From the NCBI GenBank assembly GCA_963565915.1, contig OY751486.1:1178001-1242000 (forward strand): a stretch of 64,000 nt of DNA, given 5' to 3'. A program made the translations under genes and the position numbers. The notes beneath the pieces were generated by a model that searched no databases, was not told the DNA's origin, and saw nothing but the letters and a program-made list of their open reading frames with translations. Shown in pieces: positions 54,915 through 64,000 of this stretch; position 1 is the first letter of the stretch; the number at the start of each line of letters is the position of its first letter. The stretch is from Entoloma clypeatum. Its lineage: Eukaryota > Basidiomycota > Agaricomycetes > Agaricales > Entolomataceae.

Positions 54915-56353
54915 GACCAAACGGCCTGAATGACCGACAGTATAAACAGTTCGTGCAGCGGGCGAGACAATTCTTTGTCGCTGATGATGGCCGGCTCTAT
55001 AGAAGAGGTAGCGAGGGAAAGCACAAACTAGTGGTCAAAAAGGGGCATCGCATGTACATGATGAGGGCGTCCCATGATAGCCTTGCACACCGCGGCTTCT
55101 ATGCAACAAAAGAGCTTATTGCGCAAAGATTCTGGTGGCCGGAATATGAACGTGATGTTCGCCTATATGTCCAGACTTGTCATATATGTCAGCTGAGACA
55201 GAAGACATTGGTTCGCATTCCTCCTATGGTAACCCATACGCCGGGTCTGTTTCAGGTCCTACATGCCGATACGCTACACATGACGCCGGCGTCGAACAGT
55301 TGTAAATACATTGTTCACGGCCGCTGTGCACTATCTACATGGATGGAAGGGCAGCCGCTAAGGCAAGAAACGGGTAGGACTGTTGGGCATTGGCTCTTCG
55401 AAGACATACTATGTAGGTGGGGCGGTATGGTCATGATTGTGACCGATAACGCGGGGCCATTCAAGAAAGCTTTGGCCTGGATAGAACAGAAGTATGGAAT
55501 TAAGGGGATTATGATCTCGGCTTATAATTCTAGACCAAATGGACGGATCGAGAGGCCGCATTGGAATGTTCATCAGGCTTTGTTTAAGGCCACAGGTGGT
55601 GATATCGGCAAGTGGTTCTGGTTCTTCCACCATATGATGTGGGCAGATAGGATCACGATTCGGAAGGGTTTGGGATGCTCGCCATATTTCGTGTGTACAG
55701 GGGCGCATCCCATCCTTCCCCTAGATATTGTCGAGGCGACGTGGCTAGTGAAACTTCCAGATGGGCCACTGTCAACGGCGGACCTGATCGGATTTAGGGC
55801 TCATGCGCTCGCGAAGCACCAAGTGCACGTTGATGAGATGCATAAGCGGGTTACATGTGCCAAGATGATGGCGGTACTTCGTTATGAGCAAGAGCACTGG
55901 CATAAGATCAGAAGTTATGACTTTAGAGAGAGAGATCTAGTTTTAGTACGCAATACAGCGGTTGAAAATAGTCTCGACAAGAAAATGAAGCCCAGGTACT
56001 TCGGTCCTATGGTGGTTGTCGCGAGGAATAAAGGTGGAGCATACATCGTCGCGGAACTGGATGGGTCGGTATGGCATGAGAAGGTTGCAGCATTCAGACT
56101 CGTTCCCTACCATGCGAGATGTGCCATTGCAGTCCCTAAAGGGGTGTTAGACTTCATTGATATTACAAAAGCGACATTGGAAGGATTGAAAAATTCGACC
56201 GGGGCTGCTAAGGACAGCGGTGAGGACCTGTGGTTCGACGGAACGAGGCTGGACTTAGATAAGAATGACAGGTTTGAGGATATGCCTCGCGAGGCTACTG
56301 TGGATGACGCGGGGGCGGTCTCAGACGAGGATTCCAGCTCAGATGAGGAATGA
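54860..56353 (+). CDS. Integrase of G
   Basis: About 497 aa open frame. Zinc domain HDSLAHRGFYATKELIAQR with CHICQLRQ; catalytic core LHADTLHM, VTDNAGPFKKAL and RPNGRIERPHWN (D, D, E); a C-terminal SH3-like part (YFGPMVVVARNKGGAYIV) and an acidic end (DEDSSSDEE). No chromodomain is visible. Its ATG overlaps the preceding frame, so it was likely part of one polyprotein. Confidence 0.82.
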   Translation: MHNDRIPDIKIWLEDPFVRPNGLNDRQYKQFVQRARQFFVADDGRLYRRGSEGKHKLVVKKGHRMYMMRASHDSLAHRGFYATKELIAQRFWWPEYERDVRLYVQTCHICQLRQKTLVRIPPMVTHTPGLFQVLHADTLHMTPASNSCKYIVHGRCALSTWMEGQPLRQETGRTVGHWLFEDILCRWGGMVMIVTDNAGPFKKALAWIEQKYGIKGIMISAYNSRPNGRIERPHWNVHQALFKATGGDIGKWFWFFHHMMWADRITIRKGLGCSPYFVCTGAHPILPLDIVEATWLVKLPDGPLSTADLIGFRAHALAKHQVHVDEMHKRVTCAKMMAVLRYEQEHWHKIRSYDFRERDLVLVRNTAVENSLDKKMKPRYFGPMVVVARNKGGAYIVAELDGSVWHEKVAAFRLVPYHARCAIAVPKGVLDFIDITKATLEGLKNSTGAAKDSGEDLWFDGTRLDLDKNDRFEDMPREATVDDAGAVSDEDSSSDEE

Positions 56354-56593
56354 CCGGGCTCGCGGGACTTACATTGAAGGAAATCACCACTGGTGTAATC
56401 TCGCGAGGCCTAGGGCCATGTTGGAATGACTTAGCGATCATATCGAACGCCTATGTGCCAGCAGAGGAAGACCTGTATTACGGACTATACAGTAAAAACC
56501 TCTACAAGGGGACCTGTGGCTTTTGCTGCGGCAGGAAAGGTGAAGGGCAGTCTACTCATACTGCTCCTTCAATTCAGAAAGGAGAAGGTTGTG

Positions 56594-57945
56594 TCACTGC
56601 TTAAGGTATTGTGCATACTTTAAGTTGTAATCAAGAGAAGAAATTGTAGTAAGAAATTGGGATCGGACGAGGGCCTCGGTGTCACGAAGGGACTTCTCGG
56701 TGTGAGTCAGGGGCATCTCCAGGATCGACCCAGTCTCTGAGAGGATCTTGTTTGCGAGGGGATTGTCCATCGCGAAGCGAGCGGCTGCGGGGCGACATAT
56801 TAACGATGGATGAGGAAGGCGGAGACATTTAGTATGGTACCTTCTTTGTGGAAATTACCTTGCTGCTCCACTTGTGCTGGTCCCATCGGCGCTGTGTCCT
56901 TGAACAGGGCTTCCTCCTTGGTCCACCGGCGCAAACGAGGCAGGGAAGGCTGGGCTAAGAAAAGGCATAGTTAACTATAGAATGAGTCAGGAAGAAAGAA
57001 AATGTACCATAACGGGCAACACAACACAGAGTTGTCGCAACTCATCTGCCTTGAGGGCAGTACCCTCTTTCGCGTCGACCTGCGGTGCTTTCGCAACCGT
57101 GGCGGGTTTCGGTTTGGGCTGAGTAGGGGGCCTCGCGGGCACTTTTTCAGTGGCCGCGGGCGCTGTTATGACACGGGGCCTAGTAGCAACGGGTTGAGGT
57201 CTGGCGGGGGTGTGCGCGCCGACCACCTCGACGACGACGTCCTCGCTGTCTGCTTGCGAAGCTTGACGACCAATATTGGAGCGACGTTTTTGGAAGGAAA
57301 TTTAGTAAGAAGTAAAAGAAATGATCAGGAGGTTCACCTTGAGAGCTCCCTGACTGGGAGGCGAATGAGGAGCCGCAGGCTTCGACCGTGCAGCGTGAGA
57401 GGTCGACTTGCCCTTGTCCTCAATGTGGGGTGAAGTTGGACCAGCCGTCATGTACTCCATGGCCTTCACGATGAGCTTTGCGGGCTGTTTCCCGCTAGAG
57501 ATGGACGGTTCGGGGACGGGGACGGCCTCGTCCTCTTCCAGTACGCGATCCTGCATAAATATAATGTGGGAATTAGCAAAGCAAATAAGCAAATGACTCA
57601 CCTTGGGGAGGTCTTGGAGGGTTTGCCCATGAAGGTCGGGCCACCATTTCCACCAGCGGTGGTCCATCGTGTAGCCAGTGCGGTATAAGTTGTACATGAT
57701 GGTGTTTAAGAGCCGCTCGGCGTAGTCGTCCACCACAACCTGCAGCCGCGACCTGAAAGAAGGAATGTTTTAGTAGGAAACAGGGTATCGCGAGCATGAC
57801 CCACCAGTGTATTGTGAAGTTCTGATAAGATTTCCTGAACCCATGCTTCTCCGGACTTGCAGAGTCGGTTGAGATCAGTGAGGATATTGAGTTCAACCTC
57901 GAACTTGGAAAGACGAGTGTAGAGCTCGTTCGAAGAAGTGGTCAT
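56594..57945 (-). CDS. Antisense six-exon gene inside G, unknown function
   Basis: Complement of join(56594..56784, 56859..56949, 57008..57241, 57338..57550, 57602..57739, 57805..57945), 335 aa, with all phases consistent and no stop. Introns are 51-96 bp; exons 1-3 and 6 are the firmest, the ends of exons 4 and 5 less so. It starts MTTSSNELYTRLSKFEV, has a helical first third, WKWWPDLHGQTLQDLPK, an Ala/Pro/Lys-rich linker, then RRWTKEEALFKD, and ends DYNLKYAQYLKQ. No zinc cluster. It lies antisense between integrase and 3' LTR, the same slot as the Zn2Cys6 genes of B, D and F, and is intact though gag and pol are ruined. Origin could be host capture. Confidence 0.6.
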
Positions 57946-58297
57946 GCTTCATGTCCAAATCGTCCATATCGGGAATATCGAAATGACATCGGATGAAACA
58001 GACCGAGATCGGATTTGATATGTTGCGAACAGCGTGACCTTATGGTGAACTTTGATAGAGATTGAATCTGATGGGTGGCTTACCGAGGTGACCCTTAATT
58101 GATGCAGTTGATACCTCACGGTAACTAGTCGGCATTGTCCCGGGTACATTGCAAAACCAAGATATTGAAATAGTGGCCTCTCCAGCAAAACCAAGATATT
58201 GAAATAGTGGCCTCTTCAGTGCGGCAGAGGTTCGGATATGGAAAAGGGGCGTACCTGTGGCGTTGTCTACCACATGGGCGCATCAAAACGACTTTAG

Positions 58298-58887
58298 CAA
58301 AGGTCATTTGACTGGATACCATTTATTGATACCACATGCAACCTTTTTCTATATTTATTGCAGCTCATGTATAAAATCTCGTAGTTTCGTCGTAGATAGG
58401 TTAGGTTAGATTGTGCCCCAGAATTGATAGCATTTGTCTTGTGCATCTGTCATCGTTCACGAGTATCATTGAAGCCTTGAGATCGTTTTGTTTGCATTGG
58501 AAGTCAGTCGCGATTGTGTTTTGTGTGTTCGAGAACTTGTCAATCATCAAATCATGTTATCTATCGGTCGTATTGGTCATTGTCGTGTTCGTATTCGGTC
58601 GAGATCGTGTTCGCGAAGTCTTGTTGGTTAGGAAATCACAAACCTCGGTTCATTATCTATTGAGGACTATCTCTAAGTCTTGTTCGAGACTTATTGAGCC
58701 ATCGCTAAATGAGTTATTCAATTGTTGTTTGGAAGAGTCGCATCCTGAGTGATCCCACTCATCACCCCGAACTATATCGATTGAGAAGTACGCATCACGA
58801 GACTTGTTTGGTCTTCATTGTTGTGTTTGGTGTTTGTGTGTGTGTTAGAGATGTCGCTCGCGCTCATCCCCAGACTCACTTCCTTCA
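58298..58887 (+). repeat. 3' LTR of G
   Basis: Counterpart of 48600-49188; ends CTTCCTTCA. Confidence 0.8.
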
Positions 58888-59388
58888 TTTCAGCGTCATC
58901 CATGACATCACTCTTATCTGCGGCAAGTCCACTAAGGAGCGTGCTGAAGCCAGGAAGTTGTGCCTCATCACCCTTAATAAGGTGTTCAACACCAACATCT
59001 GCTCTAACAAGTCCACCGTCATTGTCACTGATGCGGCCATTCCCTCCCTCGCGTCGGGTCACCAGGCTGTTGCAGCCTGGGAAACCTGGCACATGGGGTT
59101 GAAGCCTTAGCCATCGGACACGGGTTCTCCAACCTGGTCAGTCTGCTAGGGGGTCTATCACAATCCACATCTTCACCAATTCTGTCAACGCCATTCGGCG
59201 TGCCACAGACCCGGACCTCCATTCTTCGCGGGCGACTGCGATTGTTATCATCAGCAACCTGGTCCCTTGGTTTGAGGAACCTGGTCTGAAGTCCAAGGTC
59301 TTCTTTCACCATGTCCCTGACTGCTCGGATCATGGCTTCGAACCTCACTGTGCAGTACACGACTTCGCCTCCTTGATTTGCATTGAGT
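58888..59388 (+). pseudogene. LINE RNase H, second half
   Basis: Two frames together read VIVTDAAIPSLASGHQAVAAW and ITIHIFTNSVNAIRRATDPD, the RNase H domain at the end of mushroom LINEs, then HHVPDCSDHGFEPHCAVHD. The segment that should link it to 44830 is missing, so sequence was lost when F and G came together. Confidence 0.75.
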
Positions 59389-59639
59389 TGTAAGGGTGAC
59401 CTTACGATCCAACAACTCCGAAGTAGTGTTTCAAGGTTCAGTCCAATAGGACTGGAACCAGACCAGACTGAACCGAAAATGAACCGAAATAGACCGAGAC
59501 CGCGGTCTCGGTCTATGCTAAAATGGGAAGGGCCCGGTCTTCGGTCTCGACCAAAAATTTTTTTTGTTGAAGACCGGTTGAAACCGGTCTAAACTGGTCT
59601 TTTTGGGTACTAGTACAAGGTGTCTACTTGTATTTATGT
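59389..59639. repeat. Family-I LTR stub and GACCGG palindrome block
   Basis: 59389-59424 matches the start of the solo LTR at 22277. Then 59425-59625 is packed with GGTC/GACC motifs, including a perfect 26-bp palindrome at 59490-59515 centred on GACCGCGGTC. No gene. Confidence 0.6.
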
Positions 59640-59903
59640 GGCTGTCGGCCATTGGGCGATAAAGGGGGATGCGTCGTGGCAGTTGGGCACGGGACACCGT
59701 TGGGCGCGAAGGGAGGCCGTTGGGCGTGAGTCGACAAGGCCATTGAGAGGGGGCCGTTGGGCGCGTGGACACCGTTGGGAATGTGGAGCGGCATTGGGGG
59801 TGAGTCAACGCTGTGGGGCGCGATAGGGGGCCGTTGGGCACGAGTGGAGGCCGTTGGGCATGGGTGGAGGCCGTTGGGCGTGAGTGGAGGCTGTTGGGGG
59901 CAA
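59640..59903. repeat. Minisatellite, second locus
   Basis: Same ~20-bp unit, reverse orientation (GCCGTTGGGCGTGAGTGGAG), directly before the LTR of copy E. Confidence 0.88.
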
Positions 59904-60347
59904 TGTAAGGGCAACCACTTTGCACTTTCCCTTTCCGTTCATTTCCACCATCTCCGACGCCCTCCGACGCCCTCCGACGCCCTCCGATTGTATCTGTTGC
60001 CTCCGATATCTTATTCACCTCTCCGCACCTCTCCACATCCGACGACTCCGCGCCCCTCCGCTCCTCCGCACATCGGATCGCAGGTACTATCATTCATCTC
60101 GTTTCCATTCATCCCCCATCCCTACTCCCGACCATTACTCATCATTCCTATGTCTCGTTTTATCTTTTATTTCATATCTCATTTTACTATTTATCTCGCT
60201 AGCTTGCAGGGGAATCCTTAGAACTTTCTCTTCGGATCTCCCTTGCAAGGTGTGTGTTGTATTACTTATCAGACTGCTCAATCTAAACTTCGGATCTCCC
60301 TTGCAAGTATCTGAGTTTGAGTCTTGGATCGTAAGGTCGCCCTTACA
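59904..60347 (+). repeat. 5' LTR of E
   Basis: 444 bp, TGTAAGGGCAACC to GCCCTTACA. Confidence 0.94.
60188..60229 (+). promoter_or_regulatory. TATA-like box and predicted transcript start / self-primer of E
   Basis: TATTTAT at 60188-60194 lies 32 nt before AGAACTTTCT at 60220-60229, which is complementary to the PBS. Confidence 0.6.
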
Positions 60348-60349
60348 GT

Positions 60350-60359
60350 AGAAAGTTCT
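60350..60359 (+). promoter_or_regulatory. Primer-binding site of E
   Basis: AGAAAGTTCT two bases after the LTR, 10-nt exact complement of 60220-60229. Confidence 0.65.
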
Positions 60360-60508
60360 CATCTAATTGGACCGGGTCCGATTGCATCGTTGTCACGATT
60401 CCGCGCTTCGGAGTAGCTTCGTCCGCGTCCGACTCCGATACATCTCACACCCCTTCCAGTTCTTCTAATTACCTCTCCGTAACCGGTGATTCTGCTCCGC
60501 GCATAGTA

Positions 60509-61645
60509 ATGGACGACCCCAATCGCCTTGAACAGCTCGAGCACGAGTTCCAGGAACAACGTCAAACTCTCGCTGATATCTCTACTCAACTTGACCAACT
60601 CCTCCTCGCCTTCAACGCAATTCCTGCCCCAGCTCCGCCACCTATCCCACCTGCTCCCGCACCCGCACCTCCACCTGCTCCGCTCGCTCCGGCCAATCCG
60701 GGCGTGCGTCGAGCAAAACCCGCCAATCCGTCAGACTTCGACGGATCACGCGCAAATGGCTGGACCTTTCTAAACTCCTGTGAATTGTTTATGGGGCTGG
60801 CTCCGGAACAGTTCGCAGACGACCACGCTAAAATTTATTGGGCCTTATCTTTCATGAAGAGTGGACGCGCAGCTATCCGACAAGAGCGGAGGACCGGTGC
60901 TCCGCCTTATCGGACTTGGGTGGACTTCCGCGCCGTCTTTACAACGGAGTTCACTCCGAAGAATGAGGAACAGGATGCGAGACTGATCCTCGAAGGAGAA
61001 TCCTATTATCAAGGTCAACGGGATGTCGAGACCTATATTGACGAGTTCAAAGACTACATTGACAAAGCAGGCTATCAGGAGGATACCAATATAGTACTCA
61101 AATTCCGCCATGGTCTCCGTTCCGACATTCAGAACGAGATCGCCACCCTGACCCACGGACGGCCTGCGGACGACAACCCCGATGAGTGGTACTCTGCAGC
61201 ACGAGTCAACGACGACAATAGAATTGCCAACAAAGCCTTCAAAGCCACTGCTCCGACCCGCACATCCGCCTTCCGCAACGTCGTCGGACCAAGAGTACCT
61301 GGCACCTCAGTATTCCCTCGCCCCTACATTCCATTCACTCCGCGTCCAGCTCCGCTCGCATCCGCAACCGCTCCGCCGACAAGGGACCCTAATGCAATGG
61401 ACATTGATACTTCACGCGTCAAAGGCAAGAATGCCAATGCATGCTTCAGATGTAACAAAACGGGTCACTTCAGTCGTGAATGCCCCCTTCACTTCGACGT
61501 CCGATTCATGATGATGGAGGAACAAGACGAGTTTATCATGGAACAACTCATGGTCAAGGACGCGGCGGAAGGCAACTCCGTTCCGCCCACGGAGTCTGCG
61601 GAGTCGGAGGGAGGACAGGAGGATTTTCCTCCTCACAACGAGTGA
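60509..61645 (+). CDS. gag of chromovirus E
   Basis: 378-aa intact Gag. N-terminal helix (MDDPNRLEQLEHEFQEQ), Pro/Ala-rich linker, capsid-like domain (SDFDGSRANGWTFLNS, YIDEFKDYIDKAGYQED, FRHGLRSDIQNEIATL), basic linker, knuckle CFRCNKTGHFSREC and an acidic end. Compared with A it lacks about five residues after MKSGRAA. The stop TGA (61643-61645) overlaps the protease frame. Confidence 0.93.
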   Translation: MDDPNRLEQLEHEFQEQRQTLADISTQLDQLLLAFNAIPAPAPPPIPPAPAPAPPPAPLAPANPGVRRAKPANPSDFDGSRANGWTFLNSCELFMGLAPEQFADDHAKIYWALSFMKSGRAAIRQERRTGAPPYRTWVDFRAVFTTEFTPKNEEQDARLILEGESYYQGQRDVETYIDEFKDYIDKAGYQEDTNIVLKFRHGLRSDIQNEIATLTHGRPADDNPDEWYSAARVNDDNRIANKAFKATAPTRTSAFRNVVGPRVPGTSVFPRPYIPFTPRPAPLASATAPPTRDPNAMDIDTSRVKGKNANACFRCNKTGHFSRECPLHFDVRFMMMEEQDEFIMEQLMVKDAAEGNSVPPTESAESEGGQEDFPPHNE

Positions 61646-62220
61646 ACAGTGCGCCCTCGTTGTCTACTAAAAATCGTTATGCTGCCTTATTTATGGAACA
61701 ATATGATCCTATACCCTCCATCTCTAAGCCTGCAAACGATCCTATAGTCGCACCCAACTCCGCAAACCCTATCCGCATCCGCTTCTCTAAGTGGGAGCGG
61801 CGGCTTCCAAAACAATATGTTCTCGCCGCAGCCGCTCGCTCCGACAATTCCCTCGAACTAGACATAGTTCTCGAAACTACCGACACTAAAGACATACTAT
61901 CACAAAAGGCCTTACTCGACAGTGGGGCAACAGGATCGTTTATTGAACGTACTCTGGTCGAGAAACACCAACTCTCTACTCGAAAACTACAACGCGCAAT
62001 TCCGGTATACAACATCGACGGAACTCCGAATGAGGCCGGAGCAATAACGGAGGTGTTGGACGTAGTGCTCCGCTATCGGGATCACTCGGAACGGACCCAG
62101 CTTGCAGTCACAAGTTTGGGAAAACAAGAAATCGTGTTAGGCTTCACTTGGCTCAAAGAACACAACCCCGAGGTAGATTGGACATCAGGGGAAGTGAAGA
62201 TGAGCCGGTGTCCTGCATGA
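61642..62220 (+). CDS. Aspartic protease of E
   Basis: In the -1 frame relative to gag (open further upstream within gag). Active site ALLDSGATGSFIERT is intact here. The fold continues LGKQEIVLGFTWLKEHNP and ends at TGA 62218-62220; the same frame then stays open for 26 codons to the ATG at 62299. The stop is found at the same codon in copy A. Confidence 0.87.
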   Translation: MNSAPSLSTKNRYAALFMEQYDPIPSISKPANDPIVAPNSANPIRIRFSKWERRLPKQYVLAAAARSDNSLELDIVLETTDTKDILSQKALLDSGATGSFIERTLVEKHQLSTRKLQRAIPVYNIDGTPNEAGAITEVLDVVLRYRDHSERTQLAVTSLGKQEIVLGFTWLKEHNPEVDWTSGEVKMSRCPA

Positions 62221-62298
62221 TGTCGGACATGCCACCAGGAGGCAGCCCAAGAGCGGAAGGAGCGGAAGTTTGAACAAGTCCGCATCCGAGCCTGTCGG

Positions 62299-63996
62299 AT
62301 GGGTTCCACTCCGACGTCCGGTCTAGAGGAGGAGGCTCCACGCGGCCCATGGGTGGAGGATGTCACAGAAGGAGAAGAAACGGAGGAGTTAGCGGAAGAC
62401 GATGAGGAAGAGGATGAGTTTGAGGAGGGAGACCGCCTTTTTGTCGGAACAGTACCTGCGGAGGCGGAGTTCATCCGCGCTTCATCCAATATCTCGCAAC
62501 GTCTATCGGAGGCCTTCCTCAGTAACCAGAAACCCAAATCTTTCCGCGACTCCGTACCAGACCACTTGTTTGATTTCGAAGACGTATTCTCAAAGACCTC
62601 TTTCGACACCTTACCGGAAGAGCGGACGTGGGACCACGCCATTGAACTTGTTCCGGACGCCTCTCCGGCGGGTTGTAAGGTATATCCGCTCGCCCCGAAC
62701 GAACAGAAAGAACTCGACGCGTTTTTGGAGGAAAACCTTGCAACTGGTCGGATCCGCCCTTCCAAGTCTCCGATGGCATCTCCGGTGTTCTATATCAAGA
62801 AAAAGGATGGCTCCCTTCGTCTTGTACAAGACTACCGGTCACTCAATTCCAAAACTATCAAAAACAAGTATCCGCTTCCGCTCATATCCGAACTGATCAA
62901 TAAACTTCAACGCGCTCAATACTTCACCAAACTCGACATCCGCTGGGGTTACAACAATGTACGGATAAAACCCGGAGACGAGTGGAAGGCCGCTTTTCGG
63001 ACCAATCGCGGACTCTATGAACCATTGGTGATGTTCTTCGGCCTCACTAATAGTCCATCCACATTCCAGACTATGATGAACGAGATCTTTCAGGACCTTA
63101 TCACTGAAGGTGTAGTTTGTGTTTACCTTGACGATATACTCATCTTCACGGAGACCCTTGCGGAACATCGGAGGGTCACACGGATTGTACTGGAACGACT
63201 TCGCGAACACAAACTCTATCTAAAACCAGAGAAATGCGAGTTTGAGCAAACGCGCATTGAATACCTAGGCCTTATTATTGAACAAGGACGCGTAGAGATG
63301 GATCCGGTGAAAGTAGCGGGGGTCGCGGAGTGGCCTGCTCCGACAAACGTCCGAGAAGTACAGTCCTTTCTGGGGTTCACTAACTTCTATCGCCGTTTTA
63401 TTGAAGGGTTTTCGGACATCGCGCGCCCTCTTTTCGAGCTCACGAAGAAGGGGCACCTCTGGTCTTGGAAGGAAGGAGAAGTGTCCGCATTTGCGGAGTT
63501 GAAGCGGAGGATTACATCCGCTCCGATCCTGGTCTTAGCTGATCATCGAAAGGAGTGGCGGGTAGAAGCGGATAGCTCGGACTTTGCAACCGGAGCAGTA
63601 CTGTCCCAACCAACAGAGGACGGTAAGTGGCACCCTGTCGCATTCTATTCCAAAAGCCTCAGTCCGGTGGAACGCAACTACGAGATCTATGACAAGGAGA
63701 TGTTGGCAGTGGTCCGCGCATTAGAGGAGTGGAGGCACTTCCTTGAAGGAGCGGAGAAGACAGTGGAGATTTGGACGGACCACAAAAATCTTGAGTACTT
63801 CATGACAGCTCAAAAACTAAATCGACGACAAGCTAGATGGTCCTTATACCTCGCTCGTTTCGATTTTAAAATGCACCATCGACCTGGAAAGTCAATGGGC
63901 AAGTCCGACGCTTTGTCCCGACGAGCGGACCACGGAGACGGATCGCGGGACAACGAAAACATCATCCTTCTTCGACCAGAATTGTTTGCAGTGTGA
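62299..63996 (+). CDS. Reverse transcriptase-RNase H of E
   Basis: 565 aa. RT: KKDGSLRLVQDYRSLN, TKLDIRWGYNNVRIK, FGLTNSPSTFQTMMN, YLDDILIFTET (both Asp present). RNase H: RVEADSSDFATGAVLSQP, NYEIYDKEMLAVVRAL, TDHKNLEYF. After RRADHGDGSRDNENI it ends at TGA 63994-63996, where A reads through with CGA; integrase should follow outside the window. The ATG at 62299 is conventional only, since the frame is open back to the protease stop. Confidence 0.92.
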   Translation: MGSTPTSGLEEEAPRGPWVEDVTEGEETEELAEDDEEEDEFEEGDRLFVGTVPAEAEFIRASSNISQRLSEAFLSNQKPKSFRDSVPDHLFDFEDVFSKTSFDTLPEERTWDHAIELVPDASPAGCKVYPLAPNEQKELDAFLEENLATGRIRPSKSPMASPVFYIKKKDGSLRLVQDYRSLNSKTIKNKYPLPLISELINKLQRAQYFTKLDIRWGYNNVRIKPGDEWKAAFRTNRGLYEPLVMFFGLTNSPSTFQTMMNEIFQDLITEGVVCVYLDDILIFTETLAEHRRVTRIVLERLREHKLYLKPEKCEFEQTRIEYLGLIIEQGRVEMDPVKVAGVAEWPAPTNVREVQSFLGFTNFYRRFIEGFSDIARPLFELTKKGHLWSWKEGEVSAFAELKRRITSAPILVLADHRKEWRVEADSSDFATGAVLSQPTEDGKWHPVAFYSKSLSPVERNYEIYDKEMLAVVRALEEWRHFLEGAEKTVEIWTDHKNLEYFMTAQKLNRRQARWSLYLARFDFKMHHRPGKSMGKSDALSRRADHGDGSRDNENIILLRPELFAV

Positions 63997-64000
63997 GCAA

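Larger units (their letters stand above)
48600..58887 (+). mobile_element. Old Ty3/gypsy element G with an antisense gene
   Basis: Plus strand, about 10.3 kb. LTRs 48600-49188 and 58298-58887 differ at many sites, so it is older than D. gag and pol carry several stops and shifts. Between integrase (ends 56353) and the 3' LTR lies an intact six-exon gene on the opposite strand. No target duplication: the left flank is F and the right flank is LINE, implying loss of sequence on the left. Confidence 0.88.
59904..64000 (+). mobile_element. Ty3/gypsy chromovirus E (family I), partial
   Basis: Plus-strand copy that leaves the window at 64000: LTR, gag, protease, RT-RNase H. It is the best-kept member here, but TGA at 63994-63996 replaces the CGA seen in copy A, and protease is divided from RT by a TGA that both copies share. 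Confidence 0.93.

Overview
The window is a transposon graveyard from a mushroom-forming basidiomycete (Agaricomycete-like). The signs are: very short introns (about 49-96 bp) with GTRNGT donors; chromodomain Ty3/gypsy and Ty1/copia elements; a LINE with an RNase H domain; a hAT-like MITE; a TET/JBP-type dioxygenase relic; and protein families seen mainly in mushrooms. I see no rRNA, tRNA or CRISPR. Only one ordinary host gene is well supported, a four-exon gene of unknown function at 32920-36155 (minus).

Layout. 1-4916: family-I chromovirus A (minus, runs off the left edge). 4917-23095: a ~20-bp minisatellite, split by a DNA transposon with long inverted arms (5225-22144) and by a solo LTR (22277-22895). 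The DNA transposon is itself split by chromovirus B (6275-19505), whose 3' LTR is split by a rearranged copia element (13309-19349). 23215-24958: 5'-truncated family-I copy C. 24960-25640: TET/JBP-like relic. 25820-32193: complete chromovirus D with a 5-bp target duplication, sitting in the leader of a copia remnant (LTR 32256-32574). 32920-36155: host gene. 36774-37131: hAT-like MITE. 37257-41866: DNA transposon with a decayed MULE-like gene. 43465-44830 and 58888-59388: two halves of a LINE, separated by pol-deleted chromovirus F (44831-48599) and decayed gypsy element G (48600-58887). 59904-64000: family-I copy E (plus, runs off the right edge), again next to the minisatellite.

The most interesting system is in the chromovirus group B/D/F. 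Each carries, between the end of pol and the 3' LTR, an antisense two-exon gene for a ~290-aa protein with a coiled coil and a complete fungal Zn2Cys6 (Gal4-type) cluster. The intron splits the cluster at the same place in every copy. The gene is intact in all three, while gag and pol are broken or deleted. Element G has an unrelated but also intact antisense gene (six exons, 335 aa) in the same slot.

Other structural signals: three chromovirus families each have a 10-12-nt primer-binding site complementary to a sequence inside their own LTR that lies ~32-34 nt downstream of a TATA-like box, which implies Tf1-style self-priming; B, D and F share an A-AAA-AAA slippery site at the gag stop; and the copia element has the exact architecture of an inverted autointegration product. 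Many breaks are CGA-to-TGA changes, pointing to CpG deamination as the main mode of decay.
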